Below, one piece after another: positions 1 to 8,496 of a stretch of 37,863 bases of DNA. Under the pieces are notes generated by a model. That model had not been told where the DNA came from, did no database searches, and worked only from the letters and a program-made list of their open reading frames with translations. The stretch covers positions 1-37,863 of the IMG/VR virus record IMGVR_UViG_3300048839_001886. The stretch is one strand, 5' to 3'. The DNA is from a virus. A program made the position numbers and the translations under genes. Position 1 is the first letter of the stretch. Each line of letters starts with the position of its first letter.

Positions 1-225
1 TCAGGGATGCAAGGCTTCGTGAGGAGCCAATCCCCCACTGAGGCTGTCCACCATCAATTCGATCCGTTTCCAGGTCCGGTAAGCACCCATGTCGCCGTTG
101 CGCAGGGATTGCCCGGCCTGGATCTCGGCGACCAACGCGGCTTCGTGACCGTGCCGTTTGATCAGGCGCTCGGCCGACAGGACGACATCGGCGAGAGGCG
201 CATCTGGTATATTGGTGTGTCCCAT
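1..225 (-). CDS. Small hypothetical phage protein (74 aa)
   Basis: Small soluble protein with a heptad-like helical core (LIKRHGHEAALVAEIQAG, then YRTWKRIELMVDSL). This resembles short alphaproteobacterial phage proteins of the DUF6961 type, but the resemblance is from memory and weak. The ATG at 225 is preferred because AGGATTGGGG lies just upstream. An in-frame ATG at 285 would add 20 residues but has no ribosome-binding site. It is the last leftward gene in the window and lies beyond the lysis genes. Its function is unknown. Confidence 0.6.
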   Translation of the reverse strand: MGHTNIPDAPLADVVLSAERLIKRHGHEAALVAEIQAGQSLRNGDMGAYRTWKRIELMVDSLSGGLAPHEALHP

Positions 226-383
226 GACCCCAATCCTAGTGGGAACCGGTAAATATCCGGTTAAGCAACTATTCAATGATTTCAATGGTGTTTTGCACTT
301 TTGGCCCTTTTCGGTTTGCAGGCAATATCAATGCATTGCAGGGTAGGTGCAAAACATTTCCCCTGCACGTCGGGCAGCGCAAC
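226..383. other. AT-richer intergenic stretch upstream of the 74-aa gene
   Basis: About 160 bases with clearly more A and T than the surrounding late genes, especially 240-330. No convincing coding frame is seen. The composition suits a promoter for the leftward gene ending at 1, but no -35/-10 pair with good spacing was found. Confidence 0.3.
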
Positions 384-540
384 TCACCCCCGCGTCCCCT
401 CCAACATCTCCCGAATCATCCGCATCCGGCTCATGACGCCGATGGCGTCGGTCGGCGATGGCTTCCAGGCGGGCGCGGAGGGCGGCTTCGACCATCTCTT
501 GGCGTCAGGGGCCGTCGTTGCCTTCGTGCTCGTCGGTCAT
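384..540 (-). other. Possible small gene broken by frameshifts
   Basis: An ATG at 540 follows a good ribosome-binding site (AGGGGG) but reads only 11 residues (MTDEHEGNDGP) to a TGA at 505-507. Nine bases further on, an ATG at 495 opens MVEAALRARLEAIADR and then turns arginine/histidine-rich. A different frame immediately continues with DAIGVMSRMRMIREMLEGTRG and stops at 384. Dropping one C in the run near 449 would join the last two into a sensible 36-residue helical protein. It could be a decayed gene, a sequencing error or a recoded one. No homologue is recognised. Confidence 0.3.
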
Positions 541-547
541 TGGCCCC

Positions 548-625
548 CTACTGTGACATAGCGATCCAGAACGTGGTCACCATGACGGACAGCATGACCA
601 GTCCGAACACGGCGTCATTGCTCAT
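548..625 (-). CDS. Tiny membrane protein (25 aa), lysis cassette
   Basis: The whole product is one hydrophobic helix after a short polar N-terminus (MSNDAVFGLVMLSV, then MVTTFWIAMSQ). The start has a strong ribosome-binding site, GGAGGAGG, about six bases upstream. It overlaps the end of the preceding 30-aa gene by 11 bases and shares the MSND..GLV start with it, so the two look like tandem paralogues. Its position after endolysin and holin suggests a lysis role (accessory holin, pinholin or regulator), which is inference. It is short enough to be missed by automated callers. Confidence 0.6.
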   Translation of the reverse strand: MSNDAVFGLVMLSVMVTTFWIAMSQ

Positions 626-707
626 GGCCGCCTCCTCCCCTTCCGACTGCGAACGCGACCCACAGGGCGAGGGCCAGGACCAGCCCCAGGATGAAATCGT
701 TGCTCAT
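615..707 (-). CDS. Tiny membrane protein (30 aa), lysis cassette
   Basis: Single-helix membrane protein (MSNDFILGLVLALALWV, then AFAVGRGGGG and a polar tail). Its ATG overlaps the stop of the holin as ATGA, so translation is probably coupled. GGAAGGGTGG lies upstream. The N-terminus matches the next gene (MSND, then GLV), which suggests duplication. A lysis-related role is inferred from position only. Confidence 0.65.
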   Translation of the reverse strand: MSNDFILGLVLALALWVAFAVGRGGGGHEQ

Positions 708-1261
708 GGCGTCCACCCTTCCTGACGACGACGGTTCCACTCCAGGATCGCAGCGTTGGACATAGGCTTCGGGGCGGTCATCTCCGCCCGGAACTCGTCG
801 TTCGGCATTGGCGGGGGAAGCGCCAAGGCGCGGGTTTCCCGCATCCCCTCCAACACCGCCTTGACAGCCGCCGGCTTGACGGTGGGAGCCTTGATCCCTT
901 CCAGGGTCTTGCCGCCGAACCAGAAGACGACGATGGTCCCCATGATGATCCACATGGGCTCTGGGACCAGGCCGAGCGCCTGAACGCTGGCGGAGAATGC
1001 CACCGGATCGACCACGCACCAGACGAACAGCCCGATCATGCCGAAGGTCATCAACGGGCGCGGCAGTCGGTTCAGGCCGTCAACCAGGCTGTTCCACGGG
1101 CCGCGCCGTTCCGGCCCCTGGAATTCGGCCGCGAACTGCTGGCGCATGGCGGCTTGGTCGTCGGCCGCCTGCTGGTCGCGGGCCGCCCTGTCGCCGAAGA
1201 TCGTCTTGACCAGGCCGCCGACGCTTTCGATCAACCCGCCCCCCAAGAGCTTCATCAGCAT
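704..1261 (-). CDS. Phage holin, 3TM-type (185 aa)
   Basis: Likely forms the inner-membrane lesion that releases or activates the endolysin. An N-terminal amphipathic segment (MKLLGGGLIESVGGLVKTIF) is followed by a charged region, then two clear membrane helices (about residues 72-92 and 100-116, including GMIGLFVWCVVDPVAF and MWIIMGTIVVFWFGG) and a long charged C-terminus. This arrangement fits the Holin_3TM family. The ATG at 1261 overlaps the endolysin stop as ATGA and is preceded by GGAGGTG. An internal ATG at 1255 would give a two-residue-shorter form, reminiscent of dual-start holins, but that is speculative. Confidence 0.75.
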   Translation of the reverse strand: MLMKLLGGGLIESVGGLVKTIFGDRAARDQQAADDQAAMRQQFAAEFQGPERRGPWNSLVDGLNRLPRPLMTFGMIGLFVWCVVDPVAFSASVQALGLVPEPMWIIMGTIVVFWFGGKTLEGIKAPTVKPAAVKAVLEGMRETRALALPPPMPNDEFRAEMTAPKPMSNAAILEWNRRRQEGWTP

Positions 1262-1800
1262 CACGCCACCTCCTGCCGGAATTCTTCCGCCCGCGCCATC
1301 CAGCCGCGCTCGAATACCGCCTGCGACGGATCCCTGGCGATGATCGCCGCGTAGAATGCCTTGCGTTCCTCGACCAGGGCGTTGACCAGATAGGGACCCA
1401 TCTCGGCCGCCGCGCGATCGACCGCCTTGCGGGTCTGCGGACCAAGCGCCCCGTCCACATCCACCGGGCCGAATCCGGCCTCGTTGATGACCTGCTGCGC
1501 CATCATGATGGCGCGGCGGGGGCCGGAATTGACGGCCACGTCGAACAGGACCGGACGGACGGCCTCGGGGAGGCTGTCGATCCGGGGGCCATGGTAGTAT
1601 CGCTGCGCGTAGATTTCCCGCGCCGTGTCCTCGTCCAGGGCGCGCACGTCGTCCGCCGTCGCCGGGCGCCCGAGCCATGCCGCAAGCGTCGCCTGGGTGA
1701 TGCCGTACTTGGTCGGCCCGCCCCGGTCGGACGGGTGGTTGACGTACCCGCCCTCGCGGCGCAGCACGTCGGAAATCAAGTCGTCAACAGACTTTTTCAT
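1261..1800 (-). CDS. Endolysin, glycoside hydrolase 108 N-acetylmuramidase (179 aa)
   Basis: Cleaves the peptidoglycan glycan backbone at the end of infection. The N-terminal GH108 domain has the catalytic EGGY motif (Glu16) followed by DRGGPTKYGIT and an RYYHGPRIDSLP segment. The C-terminal part (about 100-170) contains GALGPQTRKAVD and matches the PG_binding_3 domain usually paired with GH108. No signal peptide is visible, so export through the holin downstream is expected. The start overlaps the preceding small membrane gene as ATGA. Length is normal for the family. Confidence 0.93.
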   Translation of the reverse strand: MKKSVDDLISDVLRREGGYVNHPSDRGGPTKYGITQATLAAWLGRPATADDVRALDEDTAREIYAQRYYHGPRIDSLPEAVRPVLFDVAVNSGPRRAIMMAQQVINEAGFGPVDVDGALGPQTRKAVDRAAAEMGPYLVNALVEERKAFYAAIIARDPSQAVFERGWMARAEEFRQEVA

Positions 1801-2015
1801 CGCAGCGCCTTCCCCAGGTGTTCGACGATCCAGGCCAGGCCAGCCAGGATTGCCACCGTGGCGCCGCCGAATTTCAGGGCGAGGAACCAGGCGCCGCGCC
1901 CCATGTTGGCTATCGCGAGCAACTGGTCCACCTTGCCGTCGATGTCACGGGTCCAGCTTTCCAGCGCCTTGACCCGTCCCATGAGTTCGCCGATGTCCTT
2001 GTCCGCGTCACCCAT
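1797..2015 (-). CDS. Small membrane-anchored protein upstream of endolysin (72 aa)
   Basis: A predicted helical N-terminus (IGELMGRVKALESWTRDI, then DGKVDQLLAI) is followed by one membrane helix near the C-terminus (FGGATVAILAGLAWIV). This layout resembles hemolysin XhlA-type phage proteins, which sit beside endolysin and holin and associate with the membrane. ATG at 2015 overlaps the previous stop. A GTG three bases upstream is an alternative. A role in lysis is inferred from context. Confidence 0.65.
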   Translation of the reverse strand: MGDADKDIGELMGRVKALESWTRDIDGKVDQLLAIANMGRGAWFLALKFGGATVAILAGLAWIVEHLGKALR

Positions 2016-2398
2016 CACGCATCACCCGGCCAGAGGGTGTCGGCGGCGATGTCCAGGCCCGGCGCGTCCGCAAGCTGGGCCTCGATGGCGTCGGATGCGG
2101 CGCGCACGGCCCCGATCCAGGTCTTCATGCTCTCGTATACGGCTCCGCCTTCCATGATCAGGTTTCTTTGCTTCCAGTCCGGATAACGGGCCAGGATGCG
2201 GCGGGATGCCTCCTTCTTTACGTCGGCCACGTTTGCCGGAGACGGGGTCCACTTGACGACAGCGGAACCGTCCCAGGTGTCCTGAGTTGTCGCGTCGTCG
2301 GGCACCTCCACCCAGGTCAGACCGGGCGCGACGAGGAATTCGTCGCCCTCCCCGACGATCTGGCAGATGCGGGTGCCATGGATGAGGGCTTTCTTCAT
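2015..2398 (-). CDS. Tail-fibre-associated hypothetical protein (127 aa)
   Basis: Lies directly after the tail-fibre gene (3 bases between them). The N-terminus (MKKALIHGTRICQIV) is beta-like. The C-terminal half (ASRRILARYPDWKQRNLI, later WIGAVRAASDAIEAQL) resembles the helical C-terminal region common in fibre-assembly or accessory proteins of siphoviruses. I infer a tail-fibre chaperone or accessory role. No catalytic motif is visible. Confidence 0.6.
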   Translation of the reverse strand: MKKALIHGTRICQIVGEGDEFLVAPGLTWVEVPDDATTQDTWDGSAVVKWTPSPANVADVKKEASRRILARYPDWKQRNLIMEGGAVYESMKTWIGAVRAASDAIEAQLADAPGLDIAADTLWPGDA

Positions 2399-2401
2399 GG
2401 C

Positions 2402-3538
2402 TCAGGCCTCCTTGAATTCGATCACGTAAACGAGCCCGGCGGTGCCGTTTCCCTGCGTACCGGACCCGCGGCTGCCAGCCCAGCCCCAGAAAGACCCTCC
2501 TCCGCCGGGATCGGTATCGGTGGCGTGGTAATACCCGTATTCCCCCGTCAGGTTGACGTCGCCTCCGCTCCCCGTCCCGCCGGCGACGCGCCAAGTCGTG
2601 ATGTTCCCGGTTCCGCCGGTCGCCGAACAGAGGGAGCCGAGCGAGCTTGTGCCGCCGTTCCCTCCACTTGGCGTCCCACCAGATCCAATCGTGACGGTTT
2701 CGGTCGATCCTATCGATGCCGCCGCAATCAACTTGATTGCCGTGCCACCGCCCCCGCCGCAGCCCTGGCTGATGTCATTGGCTCCCGCCCCGCCGCCGCC
2801 CGTCACGAAGACCAAGGCGTAGAGCAGCCCGGCCGGCTTGGTGTAGGTCCCGGACGCGGTAAATACTTGCGTCGACATGGCGATGCCGCCGCCCGCCAGG
2901 GCCGCGATGGCCTGGGCGACTCGCTCGGCAGACCAGGATCGCGGCGTGGTTGCGATCCCAGCTTCCGCCTCCGCCTGAGACGGCAAGGGCAGCAAAGCGG
3001 CAATGGCTTGCGCGACGCGCAGCGAGGTGGTTGCCTTGGCGTTGTCGGTGCCGGCCTCCGCCTCCGCCTGGGAGGCAAAATCAGCCGTGGCGACATCGCC
3101 AAGGCCAAGCATGGACAGCGCCCGCAGATCGTCCAGGTCGGCATTCGTGATTTCCGTCATGCCGGCGGTCCAGTTGATGCGCGCTACGGCGATCTTGCCG
3201 GACGGAACGGCCGGGTCGGAAGGGCTTGGGTCTTCCGTGCCGGCCGCTACCCCGACGACTCCGGTTTTCCGGTCGATATAGACGATATCCTTGCGGGGAT
3301 CCGACGACGGAGCCGTCAGGGTGCCGGTATCCTGTGCCGCGACTTCCGCCGGCAGTGCGCCGGCCGCCGGGATGGCCCCGGCATCAAGGTACACCTTCAT
3401 GTCCGGCGTGGATGCCGAGTGCGGCGCGAAGGGGCCGGCGATTCGGCTGTGAACATGCGCGGCGCCGTCGATGGCCGCCTTATAGGAGGAGCCGGACTGG
3501 GAGGAATAATCCGGCTGCGTGAAAGTCGAAACGGTCAT
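2402..3538 (-). CDS. Tail fibre / receptor-binding protein (378 aa)
   Basis: Likely contacts the host surface. The first 150 residues resemble a fibre shaft or attachment region. Two degenerate fibre repeats follow (ASQAEAEAGTDNAKATTSLR and PSQAEAEAGIATTPRSWSAE, each ending RVAQAIAAL), a pattern common in phage tail fibres. The last 150 residues are strongly glycine-rich (TGGGGAGAND, GCGGGGGTAI, GGTPSGGNGGTSS, DPGGGGSFWG), resembling the polyglycine-type adhesin tips of T-even gp38-like proteins. The start lies one base after the tail-tip gene's stop. Confidence 0.85.
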   Translation of the reverse strand: MTVSTFTQPDYSSQSGSSYKAAIDGAAHVHSRIAGPFAPHSASTPDMKVYLDAGAIPAAGALPAEVAAQDTGTLTAPSSDPRKDIVYIDRKTGVVGVAAGTEDPSPSDPAVPSGKIAVARINWTAGMTEITNADLDDLRALSMLGLGDVATADFASQAEAEAGTDNAKATTSLRVAQAIAALLPLPSQAEAEAGIATTPRSWSAERVAQAIAALAGGGIAMSTQVFTASGTYTKPAGLLYALVFVTGGGGAGANDISQGCGGGGGTAIKLIAAASIGSTETVTIGSGGTPSGGNGGTSSLGSLCSATGGTGNITTWRVAGGTGSGGDVNLTGEYGYYHATDTDPGGGGSFWGWAGSRGSGTQGNGTAGLVYVIEFKEA

Positions 3539-3539
3539 G

Positions 3540-6500
3540 TCATGGCCCCGTGGCTACGATGGTTGCCGTGCCGCCGACATCGGCGTCGGCGGTGTCGTGC
3601 AGATGGATGGTGACGCCGGATGCGGACAGCCCGGAATAGACGCCGATCCGGGCCGCCCCGCTTTCCTGACGTGCGGTAATTTCGATCCCCGGAACAGTCA
3701 GGAAGGGGGGGGAGAAAACGAGTGCGGTGCCTCCGGCGGAGATGGCTTGGGCGTCGAACCGCTGCTGTCTGGCTTCCGCGTCCACGGTGGCGGAAAATCC
3801 GGTGATCGCCGCCACGCCGGTTGCGGTATCGAGGCGAACACGGACCTTGAAATACCGTCCGTACACGGTCCCGGCGGACCAGTCCTGGAAGTCTCCGTAG
3901 GAGCCGCCGTCAGGCTTCGCGGCCACGGCAAGGATTGGATCTGACACGCCGCCTTCGCCAGGTCCGAGATTCGCCGTCGGGATGCCCCATAGCCGCACGG
4001 ATGCATCCTGCCCGATGTCGATTCCCGGGGCCTCGAAATAAGGATCGGCAACCGGATCGTGAACCATTCGGTCCCAAAGCTGGGAATCGGACATGTCGGC
4101 GGCCAGGGTCCCGCTGTCCGGAATCAGGGTCCCCGACACGTCGTGTCGGATGAAGCCGGACAGGGTTCCGACCCAGCGCGGATGCGCCATGCGTTCGGCG
4201 ATGACCGCATTGCCGTTGCTTACCGTGATCGTCGTCGTCGCGGCGGATGCGGAATAATTCCCCGAGGTGTCGACCGCCTTGACGCCGACAACCCACGATC
4301 CAGGCGGAAGGCCGGCGTTGGAAATCAGGGTGCCCTTGGTTTCCCTGGTCAGCACGAGCGCATCGTCCCAGACGAAGGGGGCTGCCATGTAGCGCAGTTC
4401 GTATCCGTTGCGGTCCAGATCGGTTATGGCCGGCCAGCGGAAGGTGACGACGTTGCCGTTCTGCTGCGCCGACAGGGCCGAAACGTTCGATGGCGCTTCG
4501 GCCTTGCCGGAGACGATATGGCCCGCAACGCTCGCTTGCCACGGATCGTCGGAATCCCTGTCCGACTTTACCCCGGCGGAATTGATGGCCCGCACCTCCA
4601 TGTCGTAGGACGTGCCGTCTTCCACCGGTTCGGCGAAGAGTTCCGTCACGGCGCCGGGCGCCATGGCGCCGTAGACCCAAACGGAAGAGGCGGAGGGCTT
4701 CCATCGTGCCTGGACGTGGCCGCCCTGGGTGACGAAGATATCGGCCGGCGAGGCGAAGGAGGCCTTGATGCGCGACACCACGGTGCCGTCGCCCTTGATG
4801 ACCAGGGCCGCCGTTCCGCTTTCCAGGGATAGGCCGGTCGGCGGCTGGACGGTCAGCACGGATGGCAGATTGGTGTTGGGCGCCAGATCCTCGATGGTTT
4901 CGTCTCCGGCGTTCCATTCCCATACCGCCGCCGCTTCTTCCTTCAGTCCTATCTGCAAGGAAAGATCGGCCCTTTCCTTCAGGGACATGACGCGGAATTC
5001 CTTGGCTGCCCAGCCGAAATGGTCGAGCGAGACGGATTCCACGTCCCAGACCGCCGTGCCGAACTTGAGCGGCTTCAAGGTCAGGTTGGCGACCATGCCC
5101 TGTCTTGCCCGTTCGACGGCGATCTTCAGGAGACGCTGCGCGGCGACCGGGTCATGCGTGAACTGCATCTCGAAATCGCGGTAGATGCGCTGCCCATTGT
5201 CTTCGGCCACATAGGCCGCGCTCGACCAGGGCACGATATCCTGCATGGTCCAGTAGCGATCCGGGTCGATGAAGGTCCCCCGCGCGCTGTTGAAGATGTC
5301 GCCGCCGTCCAGCATGGGGATGACCTCGATATCGCCGGTCCCGAGGGCGCTTTCGTCGATGGTGCCGGTGGATGCGGTGGCCGCGCCGGGAAAAATCTGG
5401 AACTTGCCTTCCTCGGAATAGACCACGACGCCGGAGGCCGCCGTCATCATGGCTTCCAGGGTATCCAGCGGGCCGGTATCCAGGGTTGCCACGCCGTTGC
5501 AGGTGTAGCGCGGCTGCGACTTGCGAGTGACGGTATGGGTTCCAGACCCGGAATCGGAGATATCGACGAAGACCCCGCGCCTGGCGTTTTCGAGCGTCGT
5601 CGCCAGCTTGATCGTGGTGGTATCGAGACGCCTGACATAGTAGGTCGTTCCCGCCGAAAGTCCGACCGGCAAGGCTCCCGTGCTGGACAGCATGACGCCG
5701 TCGCCGGTCCGCCAGCGGCAGGCCTCGCCAAGCGTCAGGCTGTCGCTGGAAGCGGTCGCCGTGAAGGTCTTTCCGTCGTCGGCGAGAGACACTTGCTCGT
5801 CGCAGATGTTGGCCGCCGCCGCCAACTGGTCCATGTCGATTTCGGCATCCGGCGTGTCCCATACGTCGCGCAATGCCATGTAGGACGCCACGCAGAGGGC
5901 CCAATTGTCCGACCATTCCATCCTGCTTGCCGTCCCTGTCGTGGCGGCCGCCGACAAAGCCAGGGCAATGCCGTCCTGATCGGTCAGGGTGAAATGCGTC
6001 GAATCGGGCACCGTGGCGACCTGGTGCATCTTTTCAACCGCAGTCCGTTCGTCTGAGCCGGTCGGAACGCGGGTGCCGTCGCAATCGCCGATCCAGACGT
6101 AATCGCCGACCGACAGGCCGTGCGCGCCGTCGGTGGAGAAGACCGCTGGATCGGCGGCCGTGGCTCCGACGATGACGATTGGGGTATCGCGGGGGTCGAA
6201 GACGAAGAGCCCGCGAACCTGGGCCTCAAGGTTGGAGAAGCCGTTCGGCCATGTATCGCTGTCCCATTCCAGGCGAGCCGCCGTGTAGGTCACGCCGCCG
6301 CCCTTGTCGGCGGAAGTCCAGCCCGACACCTCGGAGACCATGGCCGAATCGGCGGCCTGATCGAAGGAACCGAGGTGTCCGGTCAGTCGGATTTTTCCCT
6401 TGAACCGTCCGTCGGCGGGAATGCCGGATCCGTCCAGGGAGCCGACGGGTTCGTCATTGGCGAACCAGCCGACGATTTCCGCGCAAGGATGGGCCGCATG

Positions 6501-6836
6501 CGGGACCGCGACGTGCAGGTACTTGTTGTCGCTGCCACTGCTCTCGAAACAGACCAGCGGGCCGGCCACGCGCGCCTCGCCGAAAATCACGGAACGGGCA
6601 TCGGATGTCGTGCGGGCTACCTGCGTGCGGTCGCGGGTTTGCGCCTGGAAAGAGGGCCTGTCCGGCATTTTCGGCTTGCCCCCCAGGGCCCCCATGGCAA
6701 GCCCCATGACGAGGTTTGCGCCGGCCACCACGGCAAAGGCGGACCATCCGGAGAAGGCGATTCCGGCGATGGTGAATCCAGGCCCGGCCGCCGCCAGGGC
6801 GCCGGAAACGACGGCGGGAACGACGACGGCGGCCAT
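3540..6836 (-). CDS. Tail tip / host-specificity protein, TipJ-like megatron (1098 aa)
   Basis: Large tail-tip protein that probably forms the baseplate and contacts the cell. The N-terminus has two hydrophobic glycine/alanine-rich segments (VVVPAVVSGALAAAGPG; FAVVAGANLVMGLAMGALGG) followed by ARTTSDARSVIFGEARVAGP, a pattern typical of GpJ/TipJ tail-tip proteins. A central region includes repeated beta modules with ligand-like sequences. The last third includes fibronectin-III-like segments (VSALSAQQNGNVVTFRWPA, NGYELRYM). The ATG at 6836 follows GGAAGGT and starts one base after the preceding stop, which argues against upstream starts. Confidence 0.88.
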   Translation of the reverse strand: MAAVVVPAVVSGALAAAGPGFTIAGIAFSGWSAFAVVAGANLVMGLAMGALGGKPKMPDRPSFQAQTRDRTQVARTTSDARSVIFGEARVAGPLVCFESSGSDNKYLHVAVPHAAHPCAEIVGWFANDEPVGSLDGSGIPADGRFKGKIRLTGHLGSFDQAADSAMVSEVSGWTSADKGGGVTYTAARLEWDSDTWPNGFSNLEAQVRGLFVFDPRDTPIVIVGATAADPAVFSTDGAHGLSVGDYVWIGDCDGTRVPTGSDERTAVEKMHQVATVPDSTHFTLTDQDGIALALSAAATTGTASRMEWSDNWALCVASYMALRDVWDTPDAEIDMDQLAAAANICDEQVSLADDGKTFTATASSDSLTLGEACRWRTGDGVMLSSTGALPVGLSAGTTYYVRRLDTTTIKLATTLENARRGVFVDISDSGSGTHTVTRKSQPRYTCNGVATLDTGPLDTLEAMMTAASGVVVYSEEGKFQIFPGAATASTGTIDESALGTGDIEVIPMLDGGDIFNSARGTFIDPDRYWTMQDIVPWSSAAYVAEDNGQRIYRDFEMQFTHDPVAAQRLLKIAVERARQGMVANLTLKPLKFGTAVWDVESVSLDHFGWAAKEFRVMSLKERADLSLQIGLKEEAAAVWEWNAGDETIEDLAPNTNLPSVLTVQPPTGLSLESGTAALVIKGDGTVVSRIKASFASPADIFVTQGGHVQARWKPSASSVWVYGAMAPGAVTELFAEPVEDGTSYDMEVRAINSAGVKSDRDSDDPWQASVAGHIVSGKAEAPSNVSALSAQQNGNVVTFRWPAITDLDRNGYELRYMAAPFVWDDALVLTRETKGTLISNAGLPPGSWVVGVKAVDTSGNYSASAATTTITVSNGNAVIAERMAHPRWVGTLSGFIRHDVSGTLIPDSGTLAADMSDSQLWDRMVHDPVADPYFEAPGIDIGQDASVRLWGIPTANLGPGEGGVSDPILAVAAKPDGGSYGDFQDWSAGTVYGRYFKVRVRLDTATGVAAITGFSATVDAEARQQRFDAQAISAGGTALVFSPPFLTVPGIEITARQESGAARIGVYSGLSASGVTIHLHDTADADVGGTATIVATGP

Positions 6837-6837
6837 G

Positions 6838-7311
6838 TCAGACCTTCCACGCCCGGATCCAGGCGGCCATGGGCGGACGGGCCCACCCGCCATCGCGGGA
6901 TGCCGCCAGGGCGAAGCGTCCGGAAAGGTCGACGACAGCCAGGGCGGTACCGACACCGTCGACGGTGCCGACCCGCGCCAGAACCACATCGCCGCGCCCG
7001 GCCCGGCGAGGCTGGATTTCAGGATCCCCAAAGTTCCGGCCAATCCTTTCCGCCGTCGCCGCAAGAAGGGCATCCATATCCAGGTTCCGAAGCCCGGTGA
7101 AGCGGGAAAGCTTCAGCAGGGCGCCACGTTCCGTCCGGTAACCGCGAAGCGGCGCCATTACGTCGATTCCCGTCATGGCCAGGACAAGCCCGGCCGCACC
7201 CGTGCAGCAATCGAACTTTCCCCATTCGAAAGGAGCGTCTTCCCGTTCGTGGACGGCCGCCGCAAGGCGGACGATCCAATCGTCGCGGCGCCGCATCACG
7301 ATTTTCCCCAT
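6838..7311 (-). CDS. DUF6950 / NlpC-P60-like tail protein (157 aa)
   Basis: Occupies the position of the cysteine-peptidase-like protein next to the tail-tip protein in GTA-type tails. The N-terminal FEWGKFDCCTGAAGLVL has a Cys in the place expected for the nucleophile of NlpC/P60-like folds, and a GRGDVVLARV segment follows. It is shorter than secreted NlpC/P60 hydrolases and fits the DUF6950 phage family. It may locally cut peptidoglycan during DNA entry or act as a structural plug. ATG 7311 has GGAAG upstream. ATG 7296 would give an ATGA overlap with the previous gene. Confidence 0.75.
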   Translation of the reverse strand: MGKIVMRRRDDWIVRLAAAVHEREDAPFEWGKFDCCTGAAGLVLAMTGIDVMAPLRGYRTERGALLKLSRFTGLRNLDMDALLAATAERIGRNFGDPEIQPRRAGRGDVVLARVGTVDGVGTALAVVDLSGRFALAASRDGGWARPPMAAWIRAWKV

Positions 7312-7868
7312 ACGACTTCCTTGCCCTTGGAGATTTCGGCCATGCGCGAAAAGAACGTGTCCCCCGGCCGGCGCGACTGGTGATCGGCGTCGGTATACCT
7401 GGGGGAATTCAGGGGGAATTCCCAGCGCACGAACCGGCTGACCAGCTTCACGGAAACCGTCGCGATGCCGCCGGAAATCTTGATCGGCGCGTTGTCGATC
7501 AGGCCCCGGAAGCGCGGACGGGGGGCGTCAACCAACTGCCCGTCCGCGTCGAACAGCGCGCGGTAGATGGTGCCGTTGCGCCACCGGCTTTTCGTGATAT
7601 CCGTCAGGGCCACGGCAATGTCGGCCGGCCGGACGCCGGCCAGGGTCAGCGTGACGGCATTCACCTTGCCTTCGGTCGTTTCCTCGATATCCGAGATGCC
7701 GCCGACCTTGCCGGCGCCGATCCAGGTTTCCCCGCCGTAGTCGTAATCGTAGGGCAGCGAGGTGACGTAGAGGTGCCCGTCCCACAGGTCGAGATCGACG
7801 AAATGGGCCGGGCGGATCGGACTGGCGGCAACGGCGGACGCTTCGGCGGACGACAGGGAGCGGGGCAT
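7296..7868 (-). CDS. Minor tail / hub-region protein (190 aa)
   Basis: Lies between the distal-tail candidate and the peptidase-like protein, the slot of the hub protein (gp13) in gene transfer agents. Sequence features include PAHFVDLDLWDGHLYVTSLP near the N-terminus, YDYGGETWIGAG, and a C-terminal RFVRWEFPLNSPRYTDADHQ. These resemble short siphovirus tail proteins that precede the NlpC/P60-like gene. No enzymatic motif is visible. Role is inferred mainly from order. Confidence 0.65.
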   Translation of the reverse strand: MPRSLSSAEASAVAASPIRPAHFVDLDLWDGHLYVTSLPYDYDYGGETWIGAGKVGGISDIEETTEGKVNAVTLTLAGVRPADIAVALTDITKSRWRNGTIYRALFDADGQLVDAPRPRFRGLIDNAPIKISGGIATVSVKLVSRFVRWEFPLNSPRYTDADHQSRRPGDTFFSRMAEISKGKEVVWGKS

Positions 7869-7869
7869 A

Positions 7870-8496
7870 TCAGTAGGCCTCGATCGCTTCGAAGGAGATC
7901 GCGTACACCCCGCCCGGCGTCAGGCGCCACATGGCCTGTTCGTCGTCGATCAGGCGCATGATGCAGGTTGCGTCCGTCAAGACGACCGTCGCCCCGTCGG
8001 CGGGGCTTTCGCGCAGGGCCGGCCTGATCGACAGGGTGACCTTGCCGGTTCCGTCCGTCGCCGCGTCGGCCGTCACCTTGTGGAGGGAGCGCGAGCCGGA
8101 CGGGAGGTCGACAGCCAGGTAATCGCCCTTCCGGAGCCAATTGGATACCGAGTTGGGGCCGCCCTTGACCTTGAGGGAAGACCCGGTCTGTGCGGCCCCG
8201 TCCACCAGGGGCGTGCCGGGATTGGACGCGGCGGCCCCGCGCGGCGCCCGGCGCAGCGGATCGCCCGCATAGAACCGGCCCGCCTTGCCGCCAAGGTCGG
8301 TCAGGAAGGCCGTCCAGGGTTCCGCGTCGCCTTCGAGCATGGGCGGCAGAACGACGGAGAGCTTCCATTTGGCGCCGGGGAATTCCACGTCCTGCCCGGT
8401 CCCGTCCAGGTCGGAAACGTGGGAAATCGTGTGGGATACGATGCCGAAGGTGGCTTCCGCCATCTCGTCCAGGGCGGGCATGGAAAGAACCGTCAT
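7870..8496 (-). CDS. Distal-tail-like minor tail protein (208 aa)
   Basis: First gene after the tape measure, the position of distal tail (Dit) proteins. It has beta-rich composition with DVEFPGAKWKLSVVLPP and ends in RLTPGGVYAISFEAIEAY, consistent with a galectin-like or Dit-like tail protein. The start is adjacent to the tape-measure stop. Function inferred from order. Confidence 0.65.
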   Translation of the reverse strand: MTVLSMPALDEMAEATFGIVSHTISHVSDLDGTGQDVEFPGAKWKLSVVLPPMLEGDAEPWTAFLTDLGGKAGRFYAGDPLRRAPRGAAASNPGTPLVDGAAQTGSSLKVKGGPNSVSNWLRKGDYLAVDLPSGSRSLHKVTADAATDGTGKVTLSIRPALRESPADGATVVLTDATCIMRLIDDEQAMWRLTPGGVYAISFEAIEAY

